This document shows, piece by piece, positions 8,540 through 16,831 of a stretch of 64,000 nucleotides of DNA. A program made the position numbers and the translations under genes. Within the stretch, counting starts at the first letter, position 1; each line of letters begins with the position of its first letter. The notes below the pieces were generated by a model. It worked only from the letters and a program-made list of their open reading frames with translations, did no database searches and had not been told where the DNA came from. The stretch is from Vampirovibrionales bacterium (GTDB lineage: Bacteria > Cyanobacteriota > Vampirovibrionia > Vampirovibrionales > Vampirovibrionaceae). The stretch is from NCBI GenBank assembly GCA_016712355.1, contig JADJRF010000001.1, positions 61,315-125,314 of the forward strand, in the 5' to 3' direction.

Positions 8540-8775
8540 CGACAAACACACCTGCCGGCACTAAATGCACCTGGGAAAACTGCAATCGCCCCGCCTCGCA
8601 TCCGCAAATAGAAAGCACGGGCGAACAGTGGGCGAATTTGTGCGACGAGCACACAGCAGAACTGGATGCGTCTGTCGATTCGCTCGATCCTGGGGACATG
8701 TTACGCACGTGGATTCTCGCCGCTGGCGGCGTCGATGCAATGATGCGTGCCATCACAAAGGAGTCGCCGGCATGA
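8536..8775 (+). CDS. Hypothetical protein with a Cys/His cluster, 79 aa
   Basis: ATGA overlap with the gene before it. The N-terminus reads CTWENCNRPASHP, then WANLCDEH, a C-x4-C...C-x2-H set that could bind one zinc. The C-terminal half is acidic and helical. No function recognised. Confidence 0.5.
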   Translation: MTTNTPAGTKCTWENCNRPASHPQIESTGEQWANLCDEHTAELDASVDSLDPGDMLRTWILAAGGVDAMMRAITKESPA

Positions 8776-9251
8776 AGATGCACCTACGCTATCTCTGGTA
8801 TGTGCTGCGCCACAAGTGGTACGTTTTCACGGAGTGCGTGCGCCTGGGCATCCCGTGGGCCGGCGTCACGCACGACTGGCAGAAGTTTACGCGCGCCGAG
8901 TGGCGCCCGTATGCGCTGACCTTCTACGGCGGGTATGAGCGTAAGGATCGCCCGGCCTGGCTGGTGACGGACTTCGAGCGCGCCTGGCGTCATCACCTAC
9001 TCCACGGGCCGCATCACTGGGAGCACTGGATTATCAAAGCCGGCGACTTTTCCGAGTGCGCGGCAATGCCGAAGCGCTACGTGCGCGAGATGGTGGCCGA
9101 TTGGTACGGCGCCGGCTGTGCGCGCAACGGCGCACCCAAAGGCGCGGATCGCTATGCAGAGGTGCGTGTTTGGTACAGCAAGCAAGGCGACCGCATTCGC
9201 CTTCACCCCGTCACGCGCTACCAGGTCGAGCACCTGATTGGACTGAGATGA
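8772..9251 (+). CDS. DUF5662 family protein
   Basis: The start at 8772 (overlapping the preceding TGA) gives MKMHLRYLWYVLRHKWYVF, the usual beginning of this phage family. Further conserved blocks are THDWQKFTRAEW, a HHLLHGPHHWEHW histidine cluster and YVREMVADWYGAG. The histidines and Asp/Glu suggest metal binding. The family is common in phages and plasmids; function is not established. Confidence 0.82.
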   Translation: MKMHLRYLWYVLRHKWYVFTECVRLGIPWAGVTHDWQKFTRAEWRPYALTFYGGYERKDRPAWLVTDFERAWRHHLLHGPHHWEHWIIKAGDFSECAAMPKRYVREMVADWYGAGCARNGAPKGADRYAEVRVWYSKQGDRIRLHPVTRYQVEHLIGLR

Positions 9252-9255
9252 CCTG

Positions 9256-9762
9256 ATGCCAACTACCGCCGAGCAAATCCGCCAACTGAAAGAACGCATC
9301 CGCGCAAACGGAGGACAGATCGTCGCCATCGACGGCGTGCCCTATCGGGACGGCGCGCCCCAAAGCGGTGAAAGATCACCGGATAAGCGCCAGCGCGCCA
9401 GGCGCACCACGCCGGCGGCGGGCAGCCCGCTGGAAGCGAAGTTCCTCGATACGTGGCGCGCGTTGTGCCCGGAGGTCGAGTTGGTGCGCGAGTATATGCC
9501 CGTGCCCGATGTTGCCAGATGGCGCGCCGACTTTGCGATTCCGGCGCTGCGCATCATGATCGAGGTGGATGGCGGCACGTGGGAGAAAGGCGTCAAGGGG
9601 CACGGCTATGGCGCTGGCGCGACGCGCGACGCCGTGAAGCAAAACGCCGCGGTGCTGGCCGGCTGGCGTGTCTTTCGCTTTACGACCGACATGCTGCACA
9701 AGCGCGCTATCGTCGCCAGCATCACGCCGATTATCGAGTTGGTGCGAAGCGAACTGGCGTAG
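9256..9762 (+). CDS. Vsr/DUF559-like endonuclease
   Basis: 168 residues. The C-terminal 110 form a PD-(D/E)XK-type domain: SPLEAKF (Glu helix), WRADFAIP (Asp), IMIEVDGGTW (acidic strand) and DAVKQNAAVLAGWRVFRF. The KQN...GWRVFRF ending is characteristic of very-short-patch-repair-like nucleases. It probably nicks or cuts DNA in repair or recombination. The N-terminal arm contains a palindromic-repeat peptide (SGERSPDK) that is not part of the domain. Last gene before the terminator at 9780. Confidence 0.72.
   Translation: MPTTAEQIRQLKERIRANGGQIVAIDGVPYRDGAPQSGERSPDKRQRARRTTPAAGSPLEAKFLDTWRALCPEVELVREYMPVPDVARWRADFAIPALRIMIEVDGGTWEKGVKGHGYGAGATRDAVKQNAAVLAGWRVFRFTTDMLHKRAIVASITPIIELVRSELA
9366..9381. 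repeat. Dispersed palindrome, GATCTTT type, copy in a nuclease gene
   Basis: CGGTGAAAGATCACCG, the reverse complement of the CGGTGATCTTTCACCG element seen at 16802, 23325 and 44387. It is in frame and encodes SGERSPD just before the nuclease domain. Confidence 0.75.
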
Positions 9763-9779
9763 AGGATTGCCAGCAAAGC

Positions 9780-9809
9780 AAGAAGCCCGGTCATGCGACC
9801 GGGCTTCTT
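9780..9809. terminator. Bidirectional terminator between convergent genes
   Basis: 12-bp perfect stem (AAGAAGCCCGGT paired with ACCGGGCTTCTT) with a 6-base loop. T-rich bases follow on the plus strand and the stem begins with AAGAA, so it can stop both the 686 unit and the minus-strand unit ending at 9815. Confidence 0.85.
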
Positions 9810-9814
9810 TGTTG

Positions 9815-10516
9815 TTACTCGTTATGCGGGCGTCCCGGCCCGTCCGCTGGCTTGTGATCGACGGCCTCGACATCGGTCAACACCCAGGCGTTGCCGAGCT
9901 TGCGCCCGACGCCGTGCTTGGCGTGCAGGTACTTGACGTGCGCCTGTGCGCGGCGGATGCTGACGCCCCACTCAGCCGCGAGTTGAGGGATCGTGCGCAG
10001 ATGAGCGTTGCGGTCTGCCGGCTCCACGGCATCGGCAAACGAGCGCGCCGCTCGAATTTCCGTGCCGAGTGTTTGGCCGTTGATCTTGCCGCCGGCATAC
10101 GCCTGGTGCGCATCCTTGATGAAGCCTTCGGCGTCGCGGCGGGCGTCCCACTGCGTGTAGGGTTCGGGCAGTGGCAGCCCCTGCGCCCACCGGTCGAACG
10201 CTTCCGCCGGCGGCATGTTGGCAACGATGTCGATCAGGCGCCGGCACTGCGCCAGGTCTGCCCACTCAGCCAGTTCGCTTTCGGCGCCGGCTGGCGGGCC
10301 GACGAGCACCATGTTGAAGACGTGGACGGTGCCCTTGTCCGGTTCGCCCGGCATGGGCACGACGCGGGCGGCAAAGCCGCGTCCGGTCAACTCATCGGCG
10401 GCCATGTGCAGGCGCCGCAGGTAAATGGCAATTTCCAGGTCTTCGATCTGCCACCGCCCCAGGGCGGCGACAGTATCGATGTGCTTCTGAAAGACGATGA
10501 TTGGTTGCGCTTCCAT
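9815..10516 (-). CDS. Hypothetical protein with C-terminal helix-turn-helix
   Basis: 233 residues; start supported by GAAAGGATCACCT just upstream on the minus strand. The C-terminus (IPQLAAEWGVSIRRAQAHVK, then a wing-like GNAWVLT) looks like a winged HTH of the excisionase or MerR type. The N-terminal 150 residues show no recognised domain. It is the last gene of a three-gene minus-strand unit and a candidate regulator of the divergent region at 11270-11490. Confidence 0.6.
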   Translation of the reverse strand: MEAQPIIVFQKHIDTVAALGRWQIEDLEIAIYLRRLHMAADELTGRGFAARVVPMPGEPDKGTVHVFNMVLVGPPAGAESELAEWADLAQCRRLIDIVANMPPAEAFDRWAQGLPLPEPYTQWDARRDAEGFIKDAHQAYAGGKINGQTLGTEIRAARSFADAVEPADRNAHLRTIPQLAAEWGVSIRRAQAHVKYLHAKHGVGRKLGNAWVLTDVEAVDHKPADGPGRPHNE

Positions 10517-10563
10517 AGGTGATCCTTTCGCCGGGTTTAGCCGCCCGGCTCGGCGTTAAACGT

Positions 10564-10914
10564 CTAGTCGCTCATCCGGTCGTAGCAGTCCGGGCAGGAG
10601 GTGCCCAGGCTGGCGTTCATTACCTGCGCCGCCGGCACGCTGTGGCCGCACGAGCAGCGCACCAGCTTCACTGGCTGCGGCGTCCGCTTGCGACGGATGA
10701 CGCCGTAGCCGTGGTCGTAGTAGTAGTTCGGTGACTCGCACCACCGAACCGTAGCGCCGCCGGCCAGCATGAATTCGATAGCCGGCACGGTTGTGTTGTT
10801 CATCGTCGCGGCTTTTTCGATGGCGGCGGCGAGCGTCTCGGCTGTCGCCGGTTTGAACGTCACGCCGAAACTGCCAACGTAGCCGTCAGTGATCTCAAAC
10901 TCTGATGCGTTCAT
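10564..10914 (-). CDS. Hypothetical zinc-binding protein, 116 aa
   Basis: Preceded by TAGGAGGGGGAC. The C-terminus has CSCGHSVPAAQ...CPDCYD, a four-Cys zinc knuckle. The middle contains a hydrophobic core with WCESPNYYYDHGYG. No family recognised. Middle gene of the minus-strand unit. Confidence 0.55.
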   Translation of the reverse strand: MNASEFEITDGYVGSFGVTFKPATAETLAAAIEKAATMNNTTVPAIEFMLAGGATVRWCESPNYYYDHGYGVIRRKRTPQPVKLVRCSCGHSVPAAQVMNASLGTSCPDCYDRMSD

Positions 10915-10923
10915 GTCCCCCTC

Positions 10924-11268
10924 CTAGACCAACCACTCAATGCTGTCGAACGCCGTTTCCGGTCGTTCGTAAAACCAGTACCCCTTCTCGGCGGCGTAAA
11001 ACTTCACTTGCCAGCCACCGAAGCGACCGCGGTCACGCGCCGGGAAAACTTCCGCCACCCGCTCGCCGCCACGTACCAGGTAAGCGAGAACCGGGATGGC
11101 GCCGTCGAACTCCATGAATGCACGCGGGTTGTAGCCCGCCGCTTCGATCCGCTCATTCAGCCCGGCGGGGTTTTCCGAAGAACTGTACGGTTCCGCCGGC
11201 TGGTACCGGCCATTCATAGATTCCCACCGCATCGGCTTGCCCGTGATAGGGCAGACAAAAGATTCCAT
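10924..11268 (-). CDS. Hypothetical protein, 114 aa
   Basis: Strong ribosome site AAAAGGAGG before the ATG. The N-terminus CPITGKPMRWESMNGRY suggests a small treble-clef-like start with only one clear Cys. The C-terminus has aromatic, beta-rich character. First gene of the minus-strand unit, downstream of the palindromic operator at 11292. Confidence 0.55.
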   Translation of the reverse strand: MESFVCPITGKPMRWESMNGRYQPAEPYSSSENPAGLNERIEAAGYNPRAFMEFDGAIPVLAYLVRGGERVAEVFPARDRGRFGGWQVKFYAAEKGYWFYERPETAFDSIEWLV

Positions 11269-11291
11269 CCGATCCTCCTTTTACTTATTTA

Positions 11292-11305
11292 TACGCAATT
11301 GCGTA
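11292..11305. promoter_or_regulatory. Palindromic operator candidate O1
   Basis: TACGCAATTGCGTA, a perfect 14-base palindrome. On the minus strand it lies just downstream of a TATACT -10-like hexamer and 24 bases before the ATG of the gene at 11268, where a bound repressor would block that unit. Confidence 0.6.
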
Positions 11306-11363
11306 CAAATTCAGTATAGCACAGGTTTGCCCGCCTGAATCATACGATTACCCTACGAAATTA

Positions 11364-11377
11364 TACGCTATTGCGTG
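11364..11377. promoter_or_regulatory. Operator candidate O2, imperfect copy of O1
   Basis: TACGCTATTGCGTG differs from O1 at two positions and lies 72 bases away. It is followed by GCAATTG, a third half-site-like word. Paired near-palindromes in a divergent intergenic region are typical of phage repressor control. Confidence 0.5.
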
Positions 11378-11414
11378 CAATTGATTTTTATAGGTCGAAT
11401 TTTAGTCAAATATG

Positions 11415-11443
11415 TTGACTGTATATGCATACAGTGATAATCT
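11415..11443 (+). promoter_or_regulatory. Promoter for the 11488 unit with an internal dyad
   Basis: TTGACT, a 17-base spacer and TAATCT. The spacer lies within CTGTATATGCATACAG, a near-perfect dyad (11419-11434), so a dimeric regulator could cover the promoter. Confidence 0.5.
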
Positions 11444-11487
11444 ACGCGTATCGGCAATTCAATTTCCTCACGCAAAGGGGTGACACC

Positions 11488-12003
11488 ATGACGAAGGAAG
11501 AATTTGAGGTGGTCGCGGAACTGGTCGCGCTGGCGCGGCGTCCGCTCGACACGGGTAGTTTCGACCGGCGCGGCATCGCCCAGTCGCTGCGTTTGATGCG
11601 CAAGCGCGGGTTGTCGGCGCCCCAGGCCGTTGCGGTGGTAGATCGGCTCAATCGGCGCGACGACCTGCCGATGTGGGAGCATCGGCCCCAGTTGCCCGAC
11701 ATGACGCCGGCTGAGCGGATGCAGTGCTTCGCCTGGTCGCGCTTCGGGTTAAACCGGCGAGAGCTCCTCGACGCGCTGCGCGATGGCAGCGTCTACACGG
11801 CGTTGCACGCGGCGTTCGACCCGGAGCACGAAGACGTGTTCCGCCTGGAGCGCATCCGGCGTGAAGGCCGGCGCTACACGATCACCGTGCAGCTTGTGCA
11901 GCGGAAGGACGGCCACTGGCGCAAGCGCGGTGCGCCGACGACGGAAGCCATCGCGTTCGAGCGCGTCCTGCGCGGCGCGCCAGTTCTCTACACACTGAGG
12001 TAA
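11488..12003 (+). CDS. Hypothetical protein, 171 aa
   Basis: Start chosen at the ATG after AAAGGGGTGACACC; an upstream in-frame ATG at 11425 overlaps the promoter. Helical N-terminus (FEVVAELVALARRPL), then a basic C-terminus with RLERIRREGRRYTITVQLVQ. It could be a small DNA-binding regulator, but I see no standard HTH. First gene rightward from the operator region. Confidence 0.5.
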   Translation: MTKEEFEVVAELVALARRPLDTGSFDRRGIAQSLRLMRKRGLSAPQAVAVVDRLNRRDDLPMWEHRPQLPDMTPAERMQCFAWSRFGLNRRELLDALRDGSVYTALHAAFDPEHEDVFRLERIRREGRRYTITVQLVQRKDGHWRKRGAPTTEAIAFERVLRGAPVLYTLR

Positions 12004-12004
12004 T

Positions 12005-12325
12005 ATGCGAGTACAGATCGATCTATCCGAGGCGCTGGCGAACTGGCTGGCGGATTACGGCGGCAACGTCGAAGCCGGCATCCTGGCCGCGGCGCGCGTC
12101 GCCGGCTTCACCGGATCGGTGCGCCACCCGATCACGGTGTCAGAGTGCATGTTGCGCGCGGCTGAGCAGTACGGCGTCGCCGTCGCACGCAACGTGATCA
12201 CCACGGCGTGTCAGCGCCACGCACTGACGGCGCGCAAGAGCGGCGACACGTGGCTGGTTGACTCGACGGCGTTCGATGCATGGCTGGCGCGATACGTGGC
12301 GCGAGAAACGCATCTTTCGCGATGA
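12005..12325 (+). CDS. Small HTH-like DNA-binding protein
   Basis: 106 residues. After a helical N-terminus the segment ARNVITTACQRHALTARKSG, followed by DTWLVDSTAFDAWLARY, resembles the excisionase-type winged HTH (helix pair, K-x-G turn, W-x-(V/I) wing, then D-x-x-x-W-L). It is a candidate Xis, Cox or Cro-like regulator for the nearby operators or the iteron region that follows directly. Confidence 0.6.
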   Translation: MRVQIDLSEALANWLADYGGNVEAGILAAARVAGFTGSVRHPITVSECMLRAAEQYGVAVARNVITTACQRHALTARKSGDTWLVDSTAFDAWLARYVARETHLSR

Positions 12326-12534
12326 AATAGATGTACAGTACAGCTATTTCAGTGTGCTGGCCGGCTGTACCGAGTGCGTAGGCGGCGACGTGGGTACAGC
12401 CGGCGCCACACTGGAGACGCCGGCTGTACAGTCCGGTACGGTACAGCCGGAAGCGCACAGAAAGGCGCGAAATGACGGTGTAGGCGCACTTTCGCGGTGT
12501 ACCGCACTGTACTGAATTAGTAAAGGAAAAACAA
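12326..12534. repeat. Iteron-like non-coding region, possible replication origin or regulator site
   Basis: 209 bases with no convincing gene. Four perfect 10-base copies of CCGGCTGTAC or its complement lie at 12361-12370 (+), 12394-12403 (-), 12420-12429 (+) and 12441-12450 (-), forming two inverted pairs. TGTACAGTACAGC at 12332 and further TGTAC/GTAC words near 12498-12511 extend the pattern, and GAAATAG...CTATTTC (12324-12350) is another dyad. Confidence 0.6.
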
Positions 12535-12816
12535 ATGGTTATCAAGTTAGGTTTGATTGCTAACCGGCATCCTTTGCCGGTTAGCGAGTATTTGATGGAG
12601 GCTGACGCTACCGAGCGGTACGGTTATCATCAGGGGTTGTACGATGAAATCATCCGCCGAACAGCGCGGTATGCCGGTGTCGATGTCCGTCTATATGCGA
12701 CCGGCCTCACGATTGCGGCGATTGCGGCGGTCAAAGGTCTGGAGGCTGCTGGCTGCACGGTTGTGGTGATGAACTATGATCGTGAGTCTGACAGCTACAT
12801 TGAAATTAGTTTGTAG
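12535..12816 (+). CDS. Hypothetical protein, 93 aa
   Basis: ATG after TAAAGGAAAAACAA. The sequence has an alpha/beta feel, with AIAAVKGLEAAGCTVVVMNY as a helix plus strand. No motif recognised. First gene after the iteron region. Confidence 0.5.
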   Translation: MVIKLGLIANRHPLPVSEYLMEADATERYGYHQGLYDEIIRRTARYAGVDVRLYATGLTIAAIAAVKGLEAAGCTVVVMNYDRESDSYIEISL

Positions 12817-12832
12817 GAGGAAGCGGATTTCT

Positions 12833-13546
12833 ATGTACGCCGAGCACATCATCGGCTTGACGGCGAAAGAACAGGTGCGGCCTGATGACCCCGATCAGGT
12901 CGCATCTGTTTCTTCGCGTTACCAGGCAATTCGCGCCGCCGGCGCGCTGCGTCCGCGCGTCGAGGAAAAGCAGCTTGGCGAGGATGGCAGCCTGTTCGAG
13001 CTTGACAGGCTGGCCGGCGACAACCAGTATGTATTTCTGTCCTACGGTGCGCGCTACCGCGAGTACCGGACGCCGGCTATGTGCTATGGCTTTGTCTTCG
13101 ACGCCGAGCAACTGGTCACGGAGTACGGCGCCATCGTCGGCGGCGACATGCTCAACCGCTACGAGCGCCTGCTGGAGCGATGCATTGCCGAAGTGGCCGC
13201 CACCTTGCCGCCGCTCGAAATGATCTCCGACGCCGAGCTTGCCGACTTTGCGGCGCTGGCTGGCGACGACCCCGACATGTTGGCTTACGTGCGCCAGCAA
13301 TCGGTACACCGTGACAGCGACATCGACATGGCGATCCGCATTGGCGATATGTCGGAGCCGGGCGCACAGGAAGCGGTGACGCTTTTCCAGGCGCGCGTCG
13401 GTGCGCTTCAGCGGCGCCACCGCAAAGCCGGCCATGCGGCATTGGCGGCGCTGCGTGAAGGCGTCGAAATCCTCGTGCCCACCCAGTTGCCGATCTCGGC
13501 GGCAGTCGGCTTTATCGAAGCCGGCGTTTTCGTTCCCGCGCGCTAA
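12833..13546 (+). CDS. Hypothetical protein, 237 aa
   Basis: Start chosen at the ATG after AGGAGGAAGCGG; the longer frame begins inside the preceding gene. The N-terminal half is mixed (FLSYGARYREYRTPAMCYGF), the C-terminal half acidic and helical, ending with a basic segment. No known domain. The stop is followed three bases later by the terminator at 13550. Confidence 0.55.
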   Translation: MYAEHIIGLTAKEQVRPDDPDQVASVSSRYQAIRAAGALRPRVEEKQLGEDGSLFELDRLAGDNQYVFLSYGARYREYRTPAMCYGFVFDAEQLVTEYGAIVGGDMLNRYERLLERCIAEVAATLPPLEMISDAELADFAALAGDDPDMLAYVRQQSVHRDSDIDMAIRIGDMSEPGAQEAVTLFQARVGALQRRHRKAGHAALAALREGVEILVPTQLPISAAVGFIEAGVFVPAR

Positions 13547-13549
13547 CCG

Positions 13550-13583
13550 ACGAACGATCACCGAATTGAGCGTGATCGTTCGT
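13550..13583 (+). terminator. Rho-independent terminator
   Basis: ACGAACGATCAC pairs perfectly with GTGATCGTTCGT over a 10-base loop and is followed by TTTTCC. It closes the 11488-13546 unit just before the next promoter. Confidence 0.85.
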
Positions 13584-13591
13584 TTTCCTAT

Positions 13592-13620
13592 TTGACATTT
13601 GATACACTATGCGGTACAAT
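13592..13620 (+). promoter_or_regulatory. Sigma70-type promoter for the MoxR/VWA unit
   Basis: TTGACA at 13592-13597, 17 bases, TACAAT at 13615-13620, with ATGCGG before and TTTTT after the -10. Closely related to the promoters at 18945 and 29047. Confidence 0.8.
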
Positions 13621-13667
13621 TTTTGTGTATCAAAAAAAAAAATGGGTGACACCGAAAGGATCGAGCT

Positions 13668-14147
13668 ATGAATACTCCGTTGACTTTTGGAAAACACAAG
13701 GGGATGACGCCAGGGGCGCTGAAGCGCATCGATCCTGACTACCTGTCGTGGGGGGCTGCCAATTTGCAGTCTCCCACGTGGCGCGCCGCGTTCCAGCAGG
13801 CGCTGGACACCATCACCGACGAGGACAAGGCGTGGGCGATGGTGCGCTCTGGCGGCGGCGAGATCGATTTCGAGGAGGCGCTGATCGTCGTGCGCGACGA
13901 GCGCCTGGAGGCTGAGGAGAATGACCGCAAGCTGGCCGCGTGCGAAGCGGCGCTGCGCGAGATCGCCGCGAAGTATGCGCCGATCTTCGGCAAGACGGTC
14001 GATCAAGTGGCCGGCGTCATCCACCGCCACGAAATGGGGTGGGAGGACGAGCCGGCGAAGTTTTTCAGCAGCACGGAAGCGTACAACAACTTCCGTGCCA
14101 TGATGACCGAACACGATGCAGCCGTTTCCGCCATCTGGCGGGCATAG
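13668..14147 (+). CDS. DUF3820-like protein, 159 aa
   Basis: The N-terminus TFGKHKGMTPGALKRIDPDY plus LSWGAANL matches the short module (FGK-x-KG...PxxYLxW) found in DUF3820 proteins and at the C-terminus of some exonucleases, where it is thought to bind nucleic acid. The rest is a helical, acidic extension. First gene of the MoxR/VWA unit. Confidence 0.65.
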   Translation: MNTPLTFGKHKGMTPGALKRIDPDYLSWGAANLQSPTWRAAFQQALDTITDEDKAWAMVRSGGGEIDFEEALIVVRDERLEAEENDRKLAACEAALREIAAKYAPIFGKTVDQVAGVIHRHEMGWEDEPAKFFSSTEAYNNFRAMMTEHDAAVSAIWRA

Positions 14148-14157
14148 GGAGAAAAAC

Positions 14158-15267
14158 ATGATCGGGCAAGCATACTTCCAGGGGAAATACGTCGAAGACA
14201 TGGCCGGCATGTACATGGCCGCCATCGTCGCCAAGCTCAACGGCATCGCCGTGGGTGCACCCGGCTACGGCAAGACCGACGTTGCCGAGTCGATGTGTCT
14301 CGACATCTTCGGAAACGGCGGGTTCGGCTTCTTCCGCATCGACCCATCCACGATGCCGGAGGAACTCAAGGGCGCCGTGGACATCGAGAAGCTCCTAAGC
14401 ACAGACCCTGCCTTCCAGCGCAAGCTGAAGGGCAGCATGTTCGACGCCGACCTGCACGCCCACATCGTGGATGAGATCGGGCGCGGGTCTGGCGTCATCC
14501 TCAACATCCTTTTGCTGGCGCTCAACCGCAAAGACGTGACCGATCCGGCGCCAGTGCTCGCCACCTCCAACTTCATGCCCAAAGGCGTCGAGTTTGAGGC
14601 GCTGCTCGACCGCTTCGCACTTTGGAAGTGGGTGGCGCCTACGAACGACCTGGACACCGCCGCGATGGTGCGTGCGCAGCTTTTGGGTCTCGGTGGGCGG
14701 CTGCACGTCGAGATGGCGCTGCCGGCGCTGACCGACCTGCAAGACGTGTGGGCGGCGCGTCCTGGCGACAAGGCCGCCGACGCGATTGTCGATCTGATCG
14801 CCAGCCTGGAGACCGAGATCGCCAACGAGGGGTTGATGGCGAATCCCCGCCGGCGCACGGCCTGGTCGCGGTTGCTCTACCGCATGGGCGTCTTCGGCAC
14901 CGGGCAGGCGGATTTCAGCGCACTGCCGAACGAAGCCGTCACCGCGCTGCGGTGGGCGTGGCCGGCCAAGACGGAAGCGGAAGCTACGACCTGGCAGACG
15001 CTGGTCGGCGGGCTGGTCGATCCGATCCAGACCTTGATCGACAATGCAATGGCGGAAGTGGCGAAAGCTGCCAACGCCGCCATCGAGGAACTGGAAGCCG
15101 GCCGCAAGCAGATTGCCGAGGCAGCCAACGCAGTCTCGCAAGCGGTGATGAAGTTCGAGCGCGACGCCCGCGCCCTGGGCGTCAACGACCCACGCGTCGA
15201 TGAAGCGAAAGCGATCATGATGGCGTGGACGACCAATGTCGTGCGCAAGCAGCGCATCGAGCGATAG
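14158..15267 (+). CDS. MoxR-type AAA+ ATPase
   Basis: 369 residues. Walker A GAPGYGKT at 33-40, Walker B HIVDEIGRG at about 102-110 and a sensor-1-like VLATSNF place it in the MoxR/RavA group of AAA+ ATPases. These act as chaperone-like remodellers with a VWA-domain partner, which is the next gene here. The C-terminal 100 residues are a long Ala/Glu coiled coil. The start follows GGGAGAAAAAC. Confidence 0.82.
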   Translation: MIGQAYFQGKYVEDMAGMYMAAIVAKLNGIAVGAPGYGKTDVAESMCLDIFGNGGFGFFRIDPSTMPEELKGAVDIEKLLSTDPAFQRKLKGSMFDADLHAHIVDEIGRGSGVILNILLLALNRKDVTDPAPVLATSNFMPKGVEFEALLDRFALWKWVAPTNDLDTAAMVRAQLLGLGGRLHVEMALPALTDLQDVWAARPGDKAADAIVDLIASLETEIANEGLMANPRRRTAWSRLLYRMGVFGTGQADFSALPNEAVTALRWAWPAKTEAEATTWQTLVGGLVDPIQTLIDNAMAEVAKAANAAIEELEAGRKQIAEAANAVSQAVMKFERDARALGVNDPRVDEAKAIMMAWTTNVVRKQRIER

Positions 15268-15275
15268 GAGCCGCT

Positions 15276-16793
15276 ATGACTCAGGTATCCCTTCTACCCG
15301 CCAAGCCCGCCACCAAGTTCGGCGTCACCGACCGGGCATTTGGCCGGCTTGCCAAGATGGACGTAGCGCAAGCGCCAGCCAGCGTTGTCGAAAGCGACCT
15401 GGCCGGCGACACGTTTGCCACGGTCTACCGCGACGCGGCGACGCTGGAAGCAGCGCCCGACGGACGCGAAGTCAACAAGACTCTGCTCGACTGGATGCGC
15501 CAGTCCGGGCAGTGGAACGGGTTGATCGACACGGCGCGCGGCGATGTGATGGCGTCCTTGACCGCCAGCCAGGTGCTGTGGGAGTACCTGCGCACCGACG
15601 AGGCAACCAAGAGCGCGCTGGACGCGCAAGCGCAAGCGGACGCCGCCCGCGAGGAAGCCGACAATCTCAACAGCAGCGCACAGGCAGCCGACCACGCCGC
15701 GGATGCGCTGGAACAGTCCGGCAACCAGCCTGACGCCGATGCGCTGCGGCAACAGGCACAGGCACAACGCCAGCAGGCGCAGGAAGCCGCACAGCAGGCA
15801 CAGGCGGCGCAGCAGGCAGCGAATGCCAGCGCCGAGAAAGCCGCCGGCTCCAAGATGACTTCGGCGCTGATGAGTTCGGCGGTTGCCGAAGCGCAGGACA
15901 AAGCCGAGGAGATGGTCGCAGTTGGCGCCGGCTTCGGGCGCGGCAAAGGCGAGGTGACGATGGGCAACATCGGACGGGCACAGGCTGCCATGCAGCACCT
16001 GTCCGACAAGGTGCGCCGCGTCGCCAAACTCGCCGGGCGTTTTCGCGGTGTGGGCTTCGAGGCGCGGCGTAACATGATCAAGCGCGGCGAGGAACCCGCC
16101 GACCTGGAGTACACGCAGGACTTCGGGCGGATGTTCCCGGCCGAGCTTGCGTTGCTGAGCCAGCACACGGCGCCGCTCAATCGCCTACGCGTGCTGCAAT
16201 GGGCAGACGCGGGTCTGGCCGGCTGGAAGCTGGTCGAGCGCGAAAAAGAGCGCGGCCCGTTTGTGGGCGCGGTCGATGTGTCCGGCTCGATGACGACGAG
16301 CGACCGCCGCGCGTTCACGCGCGAGGAGATCGGCAAGGCGGTTGCCCTGGGCGTCGCGCAGGTTGCGCAAGCGGAGAATCGCCCGTACCGTTTATTCAGC
16401 TTTAGCAGCGGGAAAGATGCCCTGATCGAGTGCGACAGCACGCAGGGCTGGCCGGAACACCTGACCTGGGCGGATGCTGCGATGCACGGCGGCACCGACT
16501 TCGACATGGCGCTGGCGAACGCGCTGGCGCACCTCGACGCAATGGGCGACGATGGGCACCGCGCCGACTTGCTCTTTGTGAGCGATGGCGATGCAACGGT
16601 GGCGACAGCGACCGAAGATGCGTGGGCGGCGTTCAAGGCCAAGACCGGAGCGCGCCTGATCTATGTCGCCGTGGCCGGCGTGCGGCGCAGCTACGACCAG
16701 TTGGAACGGCTGGCCGACATGGTGATCGACGTGTCTGATCTGAGCGTGGAAGCCGGCGACGCGCTGGCGCAGGAAGTCAGTCTGTTGGTGTGA
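15276..16793 (+). CDS. VWA-domain protein, partner of the MoxR ATPase
   Basis: 505 residues. A von Willebrand factor A domain occupies the C-terminal third: MIDAS motif DVSGS at 334-338, a threonine in HGGTDFDMAL and the third acidic site in LLFVSDGDATV, as in the CoxE/YehP-like VWA group. Residues about 110-200 are an Ala/Gln-rich coiled coil. MoxR and VWA genes side by side normally form one ATP-driven complex on a substrate protein or metal centre. What it acts on in a phage is unknown. Confidence 0.82.
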   Translation: MTQVSLLPAKPATKFGVTDRAFGRLAKMDVAQAPASVVESDLAGDTFATVYRDAATLEAAPDGREVNKTLLDWMRQSGQWNGLIDTARGDVMASLTASQVLWEYLRTDEATKSALDAQAQADAAREEADNLNSSAQAADHAADALEQSGNQPDADALRQQAQAQRQQAQEAAQQAQAAQQAANASAEKAAGSKMTSALMSSAVAEAQDKAEEMVAVGAGFGRGKGEVTMGNIGRAQAAMQHLSDKVRRVAKLAGRFRGVGFEARRNMIKRGEEPADLEYTQDFGRMFPAELALLSQHTAPLNRLRVLQWADAGLAGWKLVEREKERGPFVGAVDVSGSMTTSDRRAFTREEIGKAVALGVAQVAQAENRPYRLFSFSSGKDALIECDSTQGWPEHLTWADAAMHGGTDFDMALANALAHLDAMGDDGHRADLLFVSDGDATVATATEDAWAAFKAKTGARLIYVAVAGVRRSYDQLERLADMVIDVSDLSVEAGDALAQEVSLLV

Positions 16794-16801
16794 TCTATAT
16801 T

Positions 16802-16817
16802 CGGTGATCTTTCACCG
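16802..16817. repeat. Dispersed palindrome, GATCTTT type, intergenic copy
   Basis: CGGTGATCTTTCACCG, a hairpin with a 6-bp stem, in the 38-base gap between the VWA gene and the next start. Here it could also act as a weak mRNA hairpin. Confidence 0.75.
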
Positions 16818-16831
16818 CAAAAGGAGGGGAC

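Noticed and set aside
12258..12515. 85-aa plus-strand frame across the iteron region
   Set aside because: It overlaps the HTH-like gene in another frame, has no ribosome site, and its sequence is made of the repeats.
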